From Flectonema sp. DT1601 (Eukaryota; Euglenozoa; Diplonemea; Diplonemida; Diplonemidae): a stretch of 64,000 bases of DNA. Shown one piece after another: positions 48,334 to 59,400 of this stretch. The position numbers were made by a program, and so were the translations under genes. Each line of letters starts with the position of its first letter. The first letter of the stretch is position 1. A model generated the notes under the pieces. The model made no database searches, had not been told where the DNA came from, and worked only from the letters and a program-made list of their open reading frames with translations. The stretch covers positions 682,001-746,000 of the forward strand of contig OZ025835.1 of the NCBI GenBank assembly GCA_964019425.1, written 5' to 3'.

Positions 48334-49159
48334 ATATTGCAATAAATTAGATCTGGAGTTGGATGAGAAAAAGCGACTCCATAGAATTCGAAAATCTAGA
48401 AAATGGGATTGCCAACCCGTCGAATACAAAGCAATGACTTGTGGTGGGAGGTTACCTCCGCTTCAGAAAATTTGGGTAGCAAAAAGGAGTAAATACAAGA
48501 AGACGATTGATGACTGGAATCCTTCGGCAGTTCCAAACAGACGAAAACTACAACCAATTGATCAGCGAAGACGTCGATCAAGTGGATGGAATGTCTCTAA
48601 AAGTAGAGCTCGAATTCTTGCTGTGATGAAGTCTACTGAGGCTGCTTCTAAAGTGAAATCTGGTCTTCCGTTTACGAAGAGAGATTTCGATCGTTTGAAA
48701 TGTTGTTTTGAAGCTCTCGATGTTGATGGAAATGGTGTTCTTGATTATGAGGAATTACAAGAAGTTGGTGATTTCTGTGGTTTTAAAGTTGATCATCAGA
48801 CTTTTGAGAAAATGGATACCGACGACAGCGGAACCATCGAATTCTGTGAAATGCTCCTCCTGATTTATCCAAACTGTCCAACCAGAGATATAACCTTAGC
48901 TATAGCGAAATGGGATCCTGAAGCTCCTGATTTGGTTTGGTCTGACCACTTTGAACAAGATGACGCTGCGGAAATTGAACAAGTGTTTTCATTCTTCTCG
49001 GACTCTGAGCGATACCTCACTGCTGATGGTCTCAGAAAGAAATTATCTAAAACGATAAGTACCGAATATATAAATTCTTTGATATCTGAATTTGGTTATA
49101 ATGGGACGATGACTGTCTCTCAATTTGCTGACATGATGTACAACAATTACAACAGATAG
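48308..49159 (+). CDS. EF-hand calcium-binding protein, 283 aa
   Basis: A basic N-terminal half (Lys/Arg-rich to about residue 105) precedes a pair of EF-hands: loop 1 138-149 (DVDGNGVLDYEE) and loop 2 170-181 (DTDDSGTIEFCE), both with complete ligand sets. The C-terminal part (200-283) has helix-loop-helix spacing without good ligands, suggesting degenerate hands. A calcium sensor bound to cytoskeleton or membrane is plausible. An ATG at 48295 opens a 12-codon frame overlapping this start, so the annotated ATG at 48308 needs leaky scanning. Acceptor probably AG 48253-48254. Confidence 0.85.
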   Translation: MPTLLRALEYCNKLDLELDEKKRLHRIRKSRKWDCQPVEYKAMTCGGRLPPLQKIWVAKRSKYKKTIDDWNPSAVPNRRKLQPIDQRRRRSSGWNVSKSRARILAVMKSTEAASKVKSGLPFTKRDFDRLKCCFEALDVDGNGVLDYEELQEVGDFCGFKVDHQTFEKMDTDDSGTIEFCEMLLLIYPNCPTRDITLAIAKWDPEAPDLVWSDHFEQDDAAEIEQVFSFFSDSERYLTADGLRKKLSKTISTEYINSLISEFGYNGTMTVSQFADMMYNNYNR

Positions 49160-49289
49160 TGTCACTTGACTTTTCAGAAAGCTGACAAGCTATCAATTTT
49201 CCTTCTTTTCAGTTCGTTTAATTACTTTTAAACCAACTTATCAAACCTCATCTTTTAGAGACATATAACTCTCTTAAGAAAATAATAAA

Positions 49290-51107
49290 ATGCGTATGGC
49301 TGCTTCAATGAAGGTAGTCTGTTCGATACTATTAGTTATTGGTTACACTGCTGAGGGAGTTAGTCTTCTGTGGTATTGGATGGGGAGTATTGAGGGAGAG
49401 GATGAATTAATGAACTTAGAACTTGCAATAATAAAAGAGCAGGCAGTTGAAACAACAAATGGAATAGCTGGGGATGTTTCGGCTACTATGTCTGCTTTAA
49501 AAGAAGTCGGAGAATCATTAATGCAAAATACAACTTTCGATAATATTGCGATACAGCTCCTAGCTGAGCATCTATCAAGTGCTACTTCGTATCATAATCT
49601 TGGAGTTGGTCTTTGGAATCGAAAGAGATTCGTGACGGTTGATTTTAATGCCGCATTTGATTTTACTGCAACTGACTACTACTACAACACAACTAGTGGT
49701 TCAATGTACTCCAGGGTAGCATCTCTTTCTGGTGATGGAATATTAAAAGTAAAAGATAAAAATAAAAATAATAATCTTTTCACAGACATACTCGATGGGT
49801 TTAGTAGTTTTCATTTTAAAATAATAAATCCCTCAACTGACTTTTTTGCTACCATCTCACTGAGGTATTCATCTGTAGATATAATGTTAGTCAGCGTGAC
49901 TGATGGGAAATTATTAAATTCTGAAGTAGCTCTACCTGAACTGTTCACTGAGACAGCTCTTTGGGTAAATGTAAACTACAACAACTGGGGTCAACTACAT
50001 GAATACACATCAAGAGAGTTGCTTCGTTGTAAGATCTTAGATACTTCTGTTGTGTTTGGGTCTTCACAAATTGCTGGTGTTGATGTTGTTGTTGTTCGAG
50101 TTCTGAGAAGTGAACCGACAAAGAGCGGTGAGTTCACAGCATTTCTTATTATTGTGATTGTCGTTTATTTATTGAAATGTCTCTTCGGTTTTCTGACTGT
50201 TCGATTCGTCTGCAAACAAATGTCATTAGTTGGTGAAAAGTCAAGCGGCACCAACTGGAAGGAACTCCGCTCAATACAAGAACTATACTTATCTGTCTGT
50301 GAGACTGTAAGGGATCTACAAGAAAGTTTACAGATGCCGGATGCGTCAAATTCTCAATCTGACTACGTTGATGCTCCTCTCTTTGATTGTGGTCCTCTTG
50401 TTTACTGCGAGTCGATAACTACTTTATATATCTGTATTACAGCAACAGATGTAATGATTCACGACATTGTCGCTAATATTCTTTTAGAGATCGTATCAGC
50501 TACTGAAGGATTCCTTGAGAACGTCGGAGGGTACAATCTACTCGCAGTTTGGGAACACCCACTCAACTTTGATATGAACATTACAGCGACTATTTTAGCA
50601 AGTGATTTGTTTTCTGATAAAACTGTCTCTGCAGCTATCCATTGTGGACTTGCAACATCGAGTGGATTGTCAGGTACTTGTGGTGGGTCTGTTAGAAGAT
50701 ACGTCGTAATATCGAAAGGATTTCATGCAGCTGAAAAGATGGCACACTTAGCGTACTCTCTGGGGTATCTCATGCTGGTTGATGAGGTTGCTGCTGATCG
50801 ATCGACTTCTTTTACTGACATCGAAATAGTAGCGACTTCTGTTTATCTTCCGACACCAACGTCAGGTCCATCAATTGCTTATTTGTTGTTACCAAAACCT
50901 GAATCGAATTCATCCTCGTCAAACAGGACTTTAGCAATCGCACGTGAGATTTGTGGAACTGATTTCGGAGCAGCCATCAACTTAATAAATTGTTTTGACA
51001 AACCTGATTATCGAGAAGAAGAAGTAGCTGTCGCTCATTTATCTGATCTCTGTAATCAAAAGATTTTTAATTCCAGGAATTTCGTTACCCAAAACAGAAA
51101 ACTCTGA
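49290..51107 (+). CDS. Receptor-like membrane protein with degenerate cyclase domain, 605 aa
   Basis: TM1 about 7-30, extracellular sensor 31-280 (Cache-like by position), TM2 about 283-306, then a cytoplasmic region whose order of strands matches a class III cyclase: 'TTLYICITATDVMIHD' in place of the FTDIV strand, 'GFLENVGGYNLLAVWE' in place of the second metal loop, 'AIHCGLATSSGLSGTCGGSVRRYVVISKGFHAAEKMA' in place of the G-x-R-x-Y-x-V-x-G-x-x-V/N-x-A-x-R segment. Both metal-binding Asp and the Asn/Arg pair are missing or altered, so it is probably non-catalytic, perhaps a dimer partner or regulator. It lies 131 bp after the EF-hand gene. Confidence 0.7.
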   Translation: MRMAASMKVVCSILLVIGYTAEGVSLLWYWMGSIEGEDELMNLELAIIKEQAVETTNGIAGDVSATMSALKEVGESLMQNTTFDNIAIQLLAEHLSSATSYHNLGVGLWNRKRFVTVDFNAAFDFTATDYYYNTTSGSMYSRVASLSGDGILKVKDKNKNNNLFTDILDGFSSFHFKIINPSTDFFATISLRYSSVDIMLVSVTDGKLLNSEVALPELFTETALWVNVNYNNWGQLHEYTSRELLRCKILDTSVVFGSSQIAGVDVVVVRVLRSEPTKSGEFTAFLIIVIVVYLLKCLFGFLTVRFVCKQMSLVGEKSSGTNWKELRSIQELYLSVCETVRDLQESLQMPDASNSQSDYVDAPLFDCGPLVYCESITTLYICITATDVMIHDIVANILLEIVSATEGFLENVGGYNLLAVWEHPLNFDMNITATILASDLFSDKTVSAAIHCGLATSSGLSGTCGGSVRRYVVISKGFHAAEKMAHLAYSLGYLMLVDEVAADRSTSFTDIEIVATSVYLPTPTSGPSIAYLLLPKPESNSSSSNRTLAIAREICGTDFGAAINLINCFDKPDYREEEVAVAHLSDLCNQKIFNSRNFVTQNRKL

Positions 51108-51416
51108 AGTCTTTCCAGGCTCGGCAATCCTTTTGGAAATAATTCTTTTATTATTTAACCTTACTAGAATAGTACAAGTATTCAGCTTGCATCTCTTTAA
51201 TTACATTTTTTTGTCCAACCGCTGTTATCGTCAGCAAAAAAGTTCCACTTTTTGTGAAAAGAAAAAAATTTAAATTTTATTCTGTCAGTTGCGTCTTTTT
51301 CCTTTTACGTCGGTTGTAGTGACCAGAACCAGTTTCTTTTGTGACGTATCTGTGCTGTTGGAATAGTCTTTTATCTCTCCTTATTCATTCTTTTCGTTTT
51401 TGCGAAAAAGAATAGC

Positions 51417-51451
<35 letters not shown>

Positions 51452-51558
51452 AAAAAAAAGGCAACAGTAGAAACATATCACTTGTCCTATTCGCCTCTTA
51501 AGGATGTTGCTTGCAGTTTTAACATTTTTAAAAAAAATATTTAATTTTCTCAATCAGA
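51108..51558. other. Intergenic spacer
   Basis: Contains an imperfect hairpin (51387-51413) and a T32 tract (51419-51450). The acceptor AG 51556-51557 lies one base before the next ATG. Confidence 0.5.
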
Positions 51559-53610
51559 ATGAATGCCGTCTCTAAAGTGTTCCTATTCAAGTTGATTACT
51601 TCAGCTGTTGGATTCATTAAATGTAATAAACAAACAGAAGCAACCTGTTTAGGTCAATGTAGTGAAGTGAAGAGTTCACTTTGTCAGTGGGATTCTAATA
51701 ACAAGTTATGTTATTGCAGTAATCATTGTTCATTAGCAAAGCATCCGTTAACATGTAGAGAGAATGAATGTGATGACAATAATGAAGGATGTTATTGGGA
51801 CTTACACACTGATAGCTGTAGATGTGGAGGACCATCACAAGTAGTGAGATGTTCGGATTATCGGAAAATAGATTTCACAAACTTTAAAATAAAATATCCA
51901 ACCACTTCAATAACCTGTCCTGAGCACGCATTATCTAACTGTGAATGGAAAGACTCAACACAAACTTCTGAATGTATTGGCAGCTGTGCAGAATTAACAA
52001 GACCTGAAATATGTGTTTTTCGTAGATGTCCAGAAAACCCTTCACGATCATGTTATTGGAAAGCGACGTCATCAGATGTTGGAAAGTGTGTTTGTTTTAA
52101 TGGAAAAGATAAATGTGAAGACAACAACAACTCCTCACAATGTGATAACAGCTACTGCCCAACAACAACTAATTGGATGAACAAACTGACAGCAAAGTGT
52201 CGATGGAATTACGAATCAGAAAGCTGCAGCTGCTATGCTGGAGAATTAGCACCGACGACATGCAAAGGGATACCAGTTGAAAAGTGTTCGTCTGTTTATA
52301 TGAAACAATACCCAACAGTGAATCGTTATTGTAGTTCTGGTTGTGGTTTATCATCCAACAGTAGGATCTGTGAATGTAAAGACGTGAATGAGATTAGTAA
52401 TAATTTATTTGATCGAATCAAACTCAGTCTCAATTCTGATGTTTCGAATATCCACACGGAACTTTCTTATAAAAACATTCTACTTATCGTTGATGGTAAT
52501 TCTGGTATTGGAATACTAAGCAGTCAACCAGGTAAGATGTCACTCACTGATTACATAACATTTCGAGACTCTCCGACAATAACAGGAATAGCAATAGATT
52601 CAGAAGAAATGATTTTATACCTAACAAGTAGTAGTGGTATTAGAATATATGATGTGGGGACAGGGTTCGCAAATCCTCGTTTTCTTGGATTGCAGATTCC
52701 GAACAAATCAATATTACAATACTTTCAAATAATTCGGTCAAATACGAATCATAAATACGTAGTTGGGATCACACGTGACGCCTTGTTATTAATTTCAGCT
52801 TTGGATCACCCTTCTTACTTTGAGGTTAAATTGTCTCATGGAGTTTTTCCAACTTGGTTTTCGATAGTTCCTCACCCAGACGCTGAGATGGTCTGTGTAG
52901 GATACAGCGTATCAACTGAGACTAGATTCTTATTAATATCATTAAATGGTGGTAAAGAAATACTTTTGTTTTCTCATCCAATGAGCACTTCTAGTGGTGT
53001 TTTATCAGACAGTTGTAGTGCTGCTTTTATTATTAATTCAAAGGGAATGTCAGTGGTCAACTTCAACGATAAAGACAACCAAATTAAATTTCTAAACGAC
53101 AGTCGATTCAAAATGAAATCGAAAATTCTCGGAAATATCGGAGACGGTTACTTCTCCTTGTTGATTGATTCATGGTTACTATTAATACTTACATTTGATA
53201 CTCAAGAGACATTCTTTGAAGCGCAACATGATATGATTACTTGGGTCAGTTATGACAAGTACAAAAACTGTTTAATAATAAATCACAATAAGAGGTACTT
53301 GTCTACATATATTCCTCCTGTCAGGTTTGGAGTAACCTCAACTAGTATTCCGATGGGGAGTGTTAACGAGTCGGCTGTAGTAATTGTGAGCAATTTAGCA
53401 CCTCTTCTGGAAGTGGCATCGACCCCGTCTTCTTCCTCATGGCTGTCGATTGTATTGGTTTCTTCTGTTGTTGTGTTTGTTGTTATTCTAATTGTCTGTT
53501 TCATAATTGTCAGACGAATGAAGTTATCGATGATAAGCAAAACTATTCAAACAGACTCTGAGAATCAAGAAATGAATATAATCAACGCCCATGAGGACAC
53601 CCTCTCATAA
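51559..53610 (+). CDS. Cys-rich type I membrane protein with PSI-like repeats and probable beta-propeller, 683 aa
   Basis: Signal peptide about 1-20, a Cys-rich region 22-275 with several C-x-W-x5-8-C-x-C units (for example 'CYWDLHTDSCRC', 'CRWNYESESCSC'), a region about 285-600 with repeated 'GIAIDSEEMILYLTSSSGIRIYD'-type strands suggesting a beta-propeller, TM about 627-651 and a short basic then polar tail. The C-x-W-C units are the AT-rich-codon counterpart of those in the giant protein at 1-27252. A surface receptor or adhesion molecule is plausible. The acceptor AG leaves a one-base 5' leader before ATG, so the start is well fixed. Confidence 0.8.
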   Translation: MNAVSKVFLFKLITSAVGFIKCNKQTEATCLGQCSEVKSSLCQWDSNNKLCYCSNHCSLAKHPLTCRENECDDNNEGCYWDLHTDSCRCGGPSQVVRCSDYRKIDFTNFKIKYPTTSITCPEHALSNCEWKDSTQTSECIGSCAELTRPEICVFRRCPENPSRSCYWKATSSDVGKCVCFNGKDKCEDNNNSSQCDNSYCPTTTNWMNKLTAKCRWNYESESCSCYAGELAPTTCKGIPVEKCSSVYMKQYPTVNRYCSSGCGLSSNSRICECKDVNEISNNLFDRIKLSLNSDVSNIHTELSYKNILLIVDGNSGIGILSSQPGKMSLTDYITFRDSPTITGIAIDSEEMILYLTSSSGIRIYDVGTGFANPRFLGLQIPNKSILQYFQIIRSNTNHKYVVGITRDALLLISALDHPSYFEVKLSHGVFPTWFSIVPHPDAEMVCVGYSVSTETRFLLISLNGGKEILLFSHPMSTSSGVLSDSCSAAFIINSKGMSVVNFNDKDNQIKFLNDSRFKMKSKILGNIGDGYFSLLIDSWLLLILTFDTQETFFEAQHDMITWVSYDKYKNCLIINHNKRYLSTYIPPVRFGVTSTSIPMGSVNESAVVIVSNLAPLLEVASTPSSSSWLSIVLVSSVVVFVVILIVCFIIVRRMKLSMISKTIQTDSENQEMNIINAHEDTLS

Positions 53611-53808
53611 CAACTTCTCATCATACGATTTACTAACCTTAAAGTATCTGAGATTTCCTTTTTCGATACTCCAATCAAATGCTCTGAGAGACCAGTTGTT
53701 ACACTTCCTTTTGTTATTTTGATGAGAAAAATTGAATTCCTCAGCTCTGTTACACAACACTAGTCGGGATTTTTATTATTTTAATTTTCCACAACTCAGA
53801 TTGATAAA

Positions 53809-54465
53809 ATGACATCTACTCCTAAGCAGTCTGTCAAAATTGTTGACAAAGAAAATGGAACAAAGAAGATGAAATTATCAAATATGTTAGACGAGACAGA
53901 ACACGGCAGAGTTAAGATCGATGGGATGAAGATAGTGATCGATGGTTCAATAAAATACGTCAAAGTTTCAACCAAAGGACGAGTTCGTAATAAGTCATCC
54001 AAGATATTTATTTGTACTAAATACGGATCTTGGGAAGGCGGAGAAGTTACGTGGAGCAGATTAATGAATTTCAGTAACTCTAAGAAAGCTCACACGAAGA
54101 ACTTACCGCCTTGTCTTTCTCAGGCTGAACCTGGTGATGAAGTCTGGGTTGAGACTAGAACACGAGGAAGTGAAAAATTGGTTCTCGAGTACCTCACAGT
54201 TAGTATCACTTGGACTGTAAAACAAAAGAGTGTAGAACAACTAACTGATGGGAAGGAAAATAAAAATAAATCAACTGATTACCTCGATGGAGTAGAGTTC
54301 GATATAATGGAAGACCCTCATGGCGGTAACATTACAAGTGGTGTAAGAAATATTATCCCTTCACTTCCAAGTGTTGACTTCTCAGAAATAGTTGAGACGA
54401 TTGCTTCAGGAGTTGGGTCGGGTCTTATGGCAATTGGAGAAGGAATATCTAATATTGATTTCTAA
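53809..54465 (+). CDS. Protein of unknown function, 218 aa
   Basis: Acceptor AG 53798-53799 lies 9 nt before ATG. Residues about 20-150 look like a beta-rich domain ('VKIDGMKIVIDGSIKYVKVSTKGRV', 'YGSWEGGEVTWSRLMNF', 'PGDEVWVETRTRGSEK'); the last 45 residues form an amphipathic Gly/Ile-rich segment ('ETIASGVGSGLMAIGEG') that might associate with membranes. No signal peptide. I do not recognise the family. Confidence 0.7.
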   Translation: MTSTPKQSVKIVDKENGTKKMKLSNMLDETEHGRVKIDGMKIVIDGSIKYVKVSTKGRVRNKSSKIFICTKYGSWEGGEVTWSRLMNFSNSKKAHTKNLPPCLSQAEPGDEVWVETRTRGSEKLVLEYLTVSITWTVKQKSVEQLTDGKENKNKSTDYLDGVEFDIMEDPHGGNITSGVRNIIPSLPSVDFSEIVETIASGVGSGLMAIGEGISNIDF

Positions 54466-55087
54466 ATAGAATTCATTACTTTAATATTACAAACAGTTTT
54501 GGTGATGGGATATCACAACTGCCGTTAAGTTAACACTCAAGGATTCTCTTTCCTCTTTCGATTTCTCCTTCAGAGTAATCCCTTATGTAAAACAAACATC
54601 ACGGATCACTACCTTATGGTGTGAAAAAGACCCGTTGCAAACTAACTGCCTTGGTGATAAAGATCGCCAATGTTAGGACGCAAGGAGGGTTTTTTTTTTT
54701 TTTTTTTTTTTTGTATTTAACCATTAGATAATTGACAACACACGTAAACCTCCTTTAGCTTTATCAGTTTAAGTCGGTTCACGGGGGGAGTTTCGTGTCA
54801 CAAAAAAAAGAAACATCAACAAATGTTATATTGCTATTAGATGAGGTCAAATATTTTTCACCCTCTCTCCGATTTCTCATTTTAATTGATTCACCTCTTC
54901 AACATCTCTCTTAATAGGTAAAAAGTTACTTAGAATTATTTTCGCTCTTAATTCTGTTTCGATTCAATCTGTTTTCGTTCTTTTAATATACCCGACGAGT
55001 TAATACTCTTTTTCTTTTCATTAACTGTTTCGGAGGTGGTGTAAATATTTATTTTGTTTCTTTGTCTGTCTTTCGGCTATCTTTTTC

Positions 55088-55190
55088 ATCTCGAAGACAT
55101 GTTTTATTGAGCGAAAGAGAATTGTGGCAGCGTAACTTTAACACCCTTACTTTATAGGCTTGTTTCCGGTTGCGCACAAACAAAAACAAA
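55088..55190 (+). repeat. Diverged copy of a segment in the eL22 copy 2 intron
   Basis: ATCTCGAAGACATGTT and CGAAAGAGAATTGTGGC align with 36431-36468 with one difference in each block, followed by weaker similarity ending in a shared ACAAAC-A4-C run. The two copies differ by several gaps, so the relationship is old. Confidence 0.5.
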
Positions 55191-55893
55191 GTGTGAGAAT
55201 TATTTAGTGAGGTGCCGATTCTTTTTTTGATTAACTCAATTATTTCTTTTTACAACTTTTGTTGGAACTTAAAAAAAAATACCTCCGTTGTGGTAGTTTT
55301 ATTTGTTTCTCCGTCGATTTACGGTAAGAAAATTGTGGTTATCATGTGCGTGTCTTGCTTTTTTCTTTTTGTAAAAGAAAAGAAAACTTCTGCAAGGCAA
55401 AAAAAAAGAAAAAAAAAGGTCTTCTCTCTTTTTTTGACGTTTATAGTTTTATTATTTGAAGATTTTTTTATTTTTTTTTTTTTAAGTTTTCCGAAAAAAA
55501 CCAACACAGTTATTTTGTTTGACGTCCTTTCGATTTGTTGATTTCATTAAGTCCGGTGCAGTTATGACCCATAAACTAACTGACTGTCATCTCACCTGAT
55601 CCTTTTGGTCATTTCTTCCTGAGTGATATGGCTATGTGCTGCCCTTTTTTATAGTTCTAAATATTTTCAGTAAGCCCACATTTATAATGCTTTGGACAAC
55701 TGGGGATGAACGATCCTCGGTACTGTTCCGGGGTTTTCTATTTTTTTTTGTGGAGTGTGGGCATATGGCACATGTGGTCGTATTATAAAAAAAGATGTAT
55801 ATGAAAGAAAGAAGATTTTTTATTTTTTTTCACCTTCCCCCCCCCACTCCCAGATCATTTCTCTTTTATTTTCTTTAGTTGTTTACAACCTGT

Positions 55894-55938
55894 TAGCCTC
55901 TGGGCAAGGTGGAGGCTAGAAGTCGATCACTTCTAGCC
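55894..55938. repeat. Two mutually exclusive hairpins sharing one arm
   Basis: TAGCCTC (55894-55900) pairs with GAGGCTA (55912-55918); alternatively GGCTAGAAG (55914-55922) pairs perfectly with CTTCTAGCC (55930-55938). The arm GGCTA is common to both, so only one can form at a time. Confidence 0.7.
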
Positions 55939-55946
55939 TATAAAAG
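55939..55946 (+). promoter_or_regulatory. TATA-like motif
   Basis: TATAAAAG lies directly after the hairpin arm. It could mark a local transcription start (for a small RNA or the DOMON genes), but AT-rich DNA makes chance matches common. Confidence 0.25.
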
Positions 55947-56014
55947 TACAATCTTCGCGATTGGGTCTTTACTGAGCAGGCTGCCCAGACCCCTCGTAGT
56001 CATTGGTTCTGTAT

Positions 56015-56045
56015 TTTGCTAACTAAGTCTTTGTTAGTTAGCAAA
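56015..56045. repeat. Hairpin, perfect 12-bp stem, 7-nt loop
   Basis: TTTGCTAACTAA at 56015-56026 pairs with TTAGTTAGCAAA at 56034-56045 around the loop GTCTTTG. Confidence 0.8.
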
Positions 56046-56118
56046 GTTTTGTTTGTTGTCCTACGAACTTTCGCATTCGATTGAATTTTCCCGTCCTCAT
56101 CTTTTGACTGATAACAAT

Positions 56119-56161
56119 TAATACTGACTTTAGTTATTTGCGATAACTAAAGTTAGTATTA
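56119..56161. repeat. Hairpin, 19-bp stem with one G-U pair, 5-nt loop
   Basis: 56119-56137 pairs with 56143-56161 at all 19 positions (one as G-U), loop TTGCG. A G-U instead of a mismatch hints that the structure matters as RNA. Confidence 0.8.
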
Positions 56162-56426
56162 GTTTCTGGTGGAATATTCTTACTCTCCTCTCCTTGTTAT
56201 CATTCTGTACTTTCCTTTTTTTCCCTATCTCTTTGTTTTCTGTTTTAATGACGTTTTGTTGTTTAGATTATTTCATTTCGGTCTTAACAGGTCACCACGA
56301 CATTAGAGAAGTGGGTTTTATTACAGAATAATTAAAGAAGAAGAAAGATTCCAGTCAGATATAAGGTCAGATGTGCTGTTTATTTTAATTATTTATTTCA
56401 GTTGATTCCCCTTCACATCTAATCAA

Positions 56427-59400
56427 ATGAAGTCCTTAAGCCTCAGCAGTGTATTATTTTCATTGTTGGGTATGGTGAGTGGTGTTTGCAACACAGCATC
56501 AACTGACAGCAACTTTGTGTGCATGATTTCAGGTGCTGGCATCAACGTTCACTGGAGGACTGATACGGCTGGGAACTACTACGAAATGATGGTTGACGCA
56601 CAGACGACTGGATACTCCTCCGTTGGGTGGAACCCAACCAACCCGGCAGGCAACAAGATGATTGGCTCCACCGTTTTGATGGGAGGAACCGCTGATCTGA
56701 ACACCGTGAAGATGTACTCACCGACAAACACCAACGGGGCCAGCATCATCGCTACTGAGGCAGCCATCCCATCGACCATTACGCAAACAGCAATCACTTC
56801 AACTGGTGGGCGCGTCGCAGTTAGGTTCCGCAGGACTGGTGTCAGCAGCGGCAACTTGTTGACCATCTTTGCAAGTGGTAGCACTGGGACATTATCGAGG
56901 CACACAAATAGAGCTTCTCAAACTATTGATTTAGCTGATGGTATTCCTCAGACAACTCCTGTGACAGCTCCACCTACACCGCCACCTACGCCTACTCCAA
57001 TAGTTACTTCTCCTCCAACACCACCTGTCACACTCCCACCAACTCCGATCACGTCTCCGCCAACTCCGATCACGTCTCCACCAACTCCGATCACGTCTCC
57101 GCCAACTCCCATTACACCGCCAACTCCGCCTTTTACTTTTCCTCCAACACCACCTATCACTCTCCCACCAACACCAATCACATCTCCACCAACCCCCATC
57201 ACTTTACCTCCAACAGCACCACCAGCGACTATTCCTCCAACACCATCTTCGTGTACGCCATCGACTCTCATTCATATCGGTATCACGAGATACGACTGCA
57301 TGCAATCCCTGACAGCTGCCGTGACTATGCATTGGAACAGGGCCACGACCGGAACTACTGCCATCGCTGCGACCAGCACGAACGTCAACGGTTGGTTTGC
57401 GGTCGCGTTCCCACAGAATGCGGGAGTCATGACGCCAGCTACAGCTGTGGCAACAAGCAGTACTGCTACTGCAGGTGTTTACTCGATTACTTCGTATTCA
57501 GCAGCTGGAATCACAAATACAGCGATTCCTACTATCAACTCTGTCACTACGGAGCTGGCCAACGGTCTTCGTATTCTGAGATTCAACGCTGCTATTTCTC
57601 TTCTTACGGGAAGCACGCCAATCAATTATGCATCGCACTCAGCGAGTTTTCAATTCCCAGTCAACAGCGCTAAGCATACAACCAGGGGAGGTGGTGTGGT
57701 TAATTTTCTAATTGGAGGGGGTGTTGTTCCTACTCCACCTGTTTCAACATGTGCAGCATCAACTCTTATTGAAAGTGGTAGCACCAGATACGGATGTATG
57801 CAAGTATTGTCACCAGAAGTTGCTGTTCACTGGAGTAGAGGTACTGCGACAGGGACTGGAACAACACGAGCAAGTGCTCCACTTAATGTTCCTGTTGGAA
57901 TGGTTGCTGTTGCGTTTACTACTTCCTCTGTTAATGGTTGGTTTTCTGTTTCTTTTCCACAAAATGCGGGGGTCATGAGTCCAGCAACTGCAGTAGCGAC
58001 AAGTAGCTCAACTATTGCTGAAACCTATTCAATAAATTCTTATTCAGCGTCAGGTATCACAAGACTGATATCTGCAAATATCGCTACTTCAACTACTGAA
58101 GTTGTTAATGGTCAGAGAATTCTGAGATTCAACATCCAGGAGTCGTTCCTCAGATCGAATATGCCTGTCAACTACGCGTATCACTCTTCGATAATGCAAT
58201 TTCCATTAGACTCTGCAAAGCATACAACGAGGGGAAGTAGTTTTGTAAACTTTCTTGTCTCCCCTATCATTTCTCCGCCGGCCTCTACGTGTGTGGCATC
58301 GACTCTCATTCGAACGGGTACCACGAGATACAACTGCATGAAGGCCCTGACAACTTCTGTAACTATGCATTGGAACAGGGCCACGACCGGAACAACTGCT
58401 ATCGCTGCGACCAGCACTAACGTCAACGGTTGGTTTGCGGTCGCGTTCCCTACCAACGCTGGAGCCATGGCCCCTGCCACTTCTGTTGCGATGAGCAGTG
58501 CCACCACTGCGGGTATTTACTCGATCACTGCCAAGTCAGCAGCCGGAATCGCGACCACCACGTCCACTGTCGTCGACACCCCGACCGTCGAAACGGCCAA
58601 CGGTCTTCGTATTCTGAGATACAACGCTGCTGTTTCTATTCTAAGGTCAAACATGCCCGTCAACTACGCATTCCACTCGACTGAAATTGGATTTCCTGTG
58701 AACATTCACACCACCAGGGGAGGTGGAACTGTTGATTTTGTTAGTGGGGTGCCGGTGCCTCCAGTAGTGACACCGCCTACTTTTCCGTCAGGTACGTGCA
58801 CGCCGTCTACTCTCATTCAAACGGGTACTACTACTTATGATTGTATGCTGGCATTATCAGCTGCCGTAACCATTCACTGGAACAGAGAGACGACCGCAAC
58901 CAATACAGCTATGGCCGCCAGTGCTGGTGTTGGTGGATGGTTATCAATTGGGTTCCCAACAGTCGCGACTTCAATGACTCCAGCAACAGCTGTCTCCAGT
59001 AGCAGTGCTACAGCTGGTGGTGTTTATTCTATTACTGGGAGATCCGCTTCTGCGATTACGGCGACTACATCTCCGAATATGAACTTCATGACTACTGAAG
59101 TACTTAATGGGAATAGAGTTATTAGATTCAATGTTCTGACTTCGTTCTTAAGACCAAACATGCCTGTCAACTATGCTGTTCATTCTACTAATCCACAATT
59201 CCCAGTTGGGAATGCACAACATACAGAGAGGGGGTCTAGTGTTGTAAACTTCGCTTCTGGTACTTCTCAGTCTGTTGTCGGAGATCGTAACGACGACACT
59301 GTTCTTACTCACGGAAGGGCCATGATTTTTATTTGGCAATACTGGGTGCCACTCGCTATCTTTATTAAGGGAGTGGGTCCACTGTTTTGCAAGGGGAAGG

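Larger units (their letters stand above)
54466..56426. other. Intergenic region, 2.0 kb, with hairpin cluster and diverged repeat
   Basis: T23 tract at 54690-54712; segment 55088-55190 related to the eL22 copy 2 intron; purine-rich run near 55375-55420; hairpin cluster 55894-56161; TATAAAAG at 55939-55946. The last bases carry the TTTATTTCAG acceptor (AG 56400-56401). The low-complexity frame 55212-55541 is not a gene. Confidence 0.6.

Noticed and set aside
55212-55541. 109-codon frame in the spacer before the DOMON gene
   Set aside because: Phe/Lys-rich low-complexity reading of homopolymer-rich DNA.
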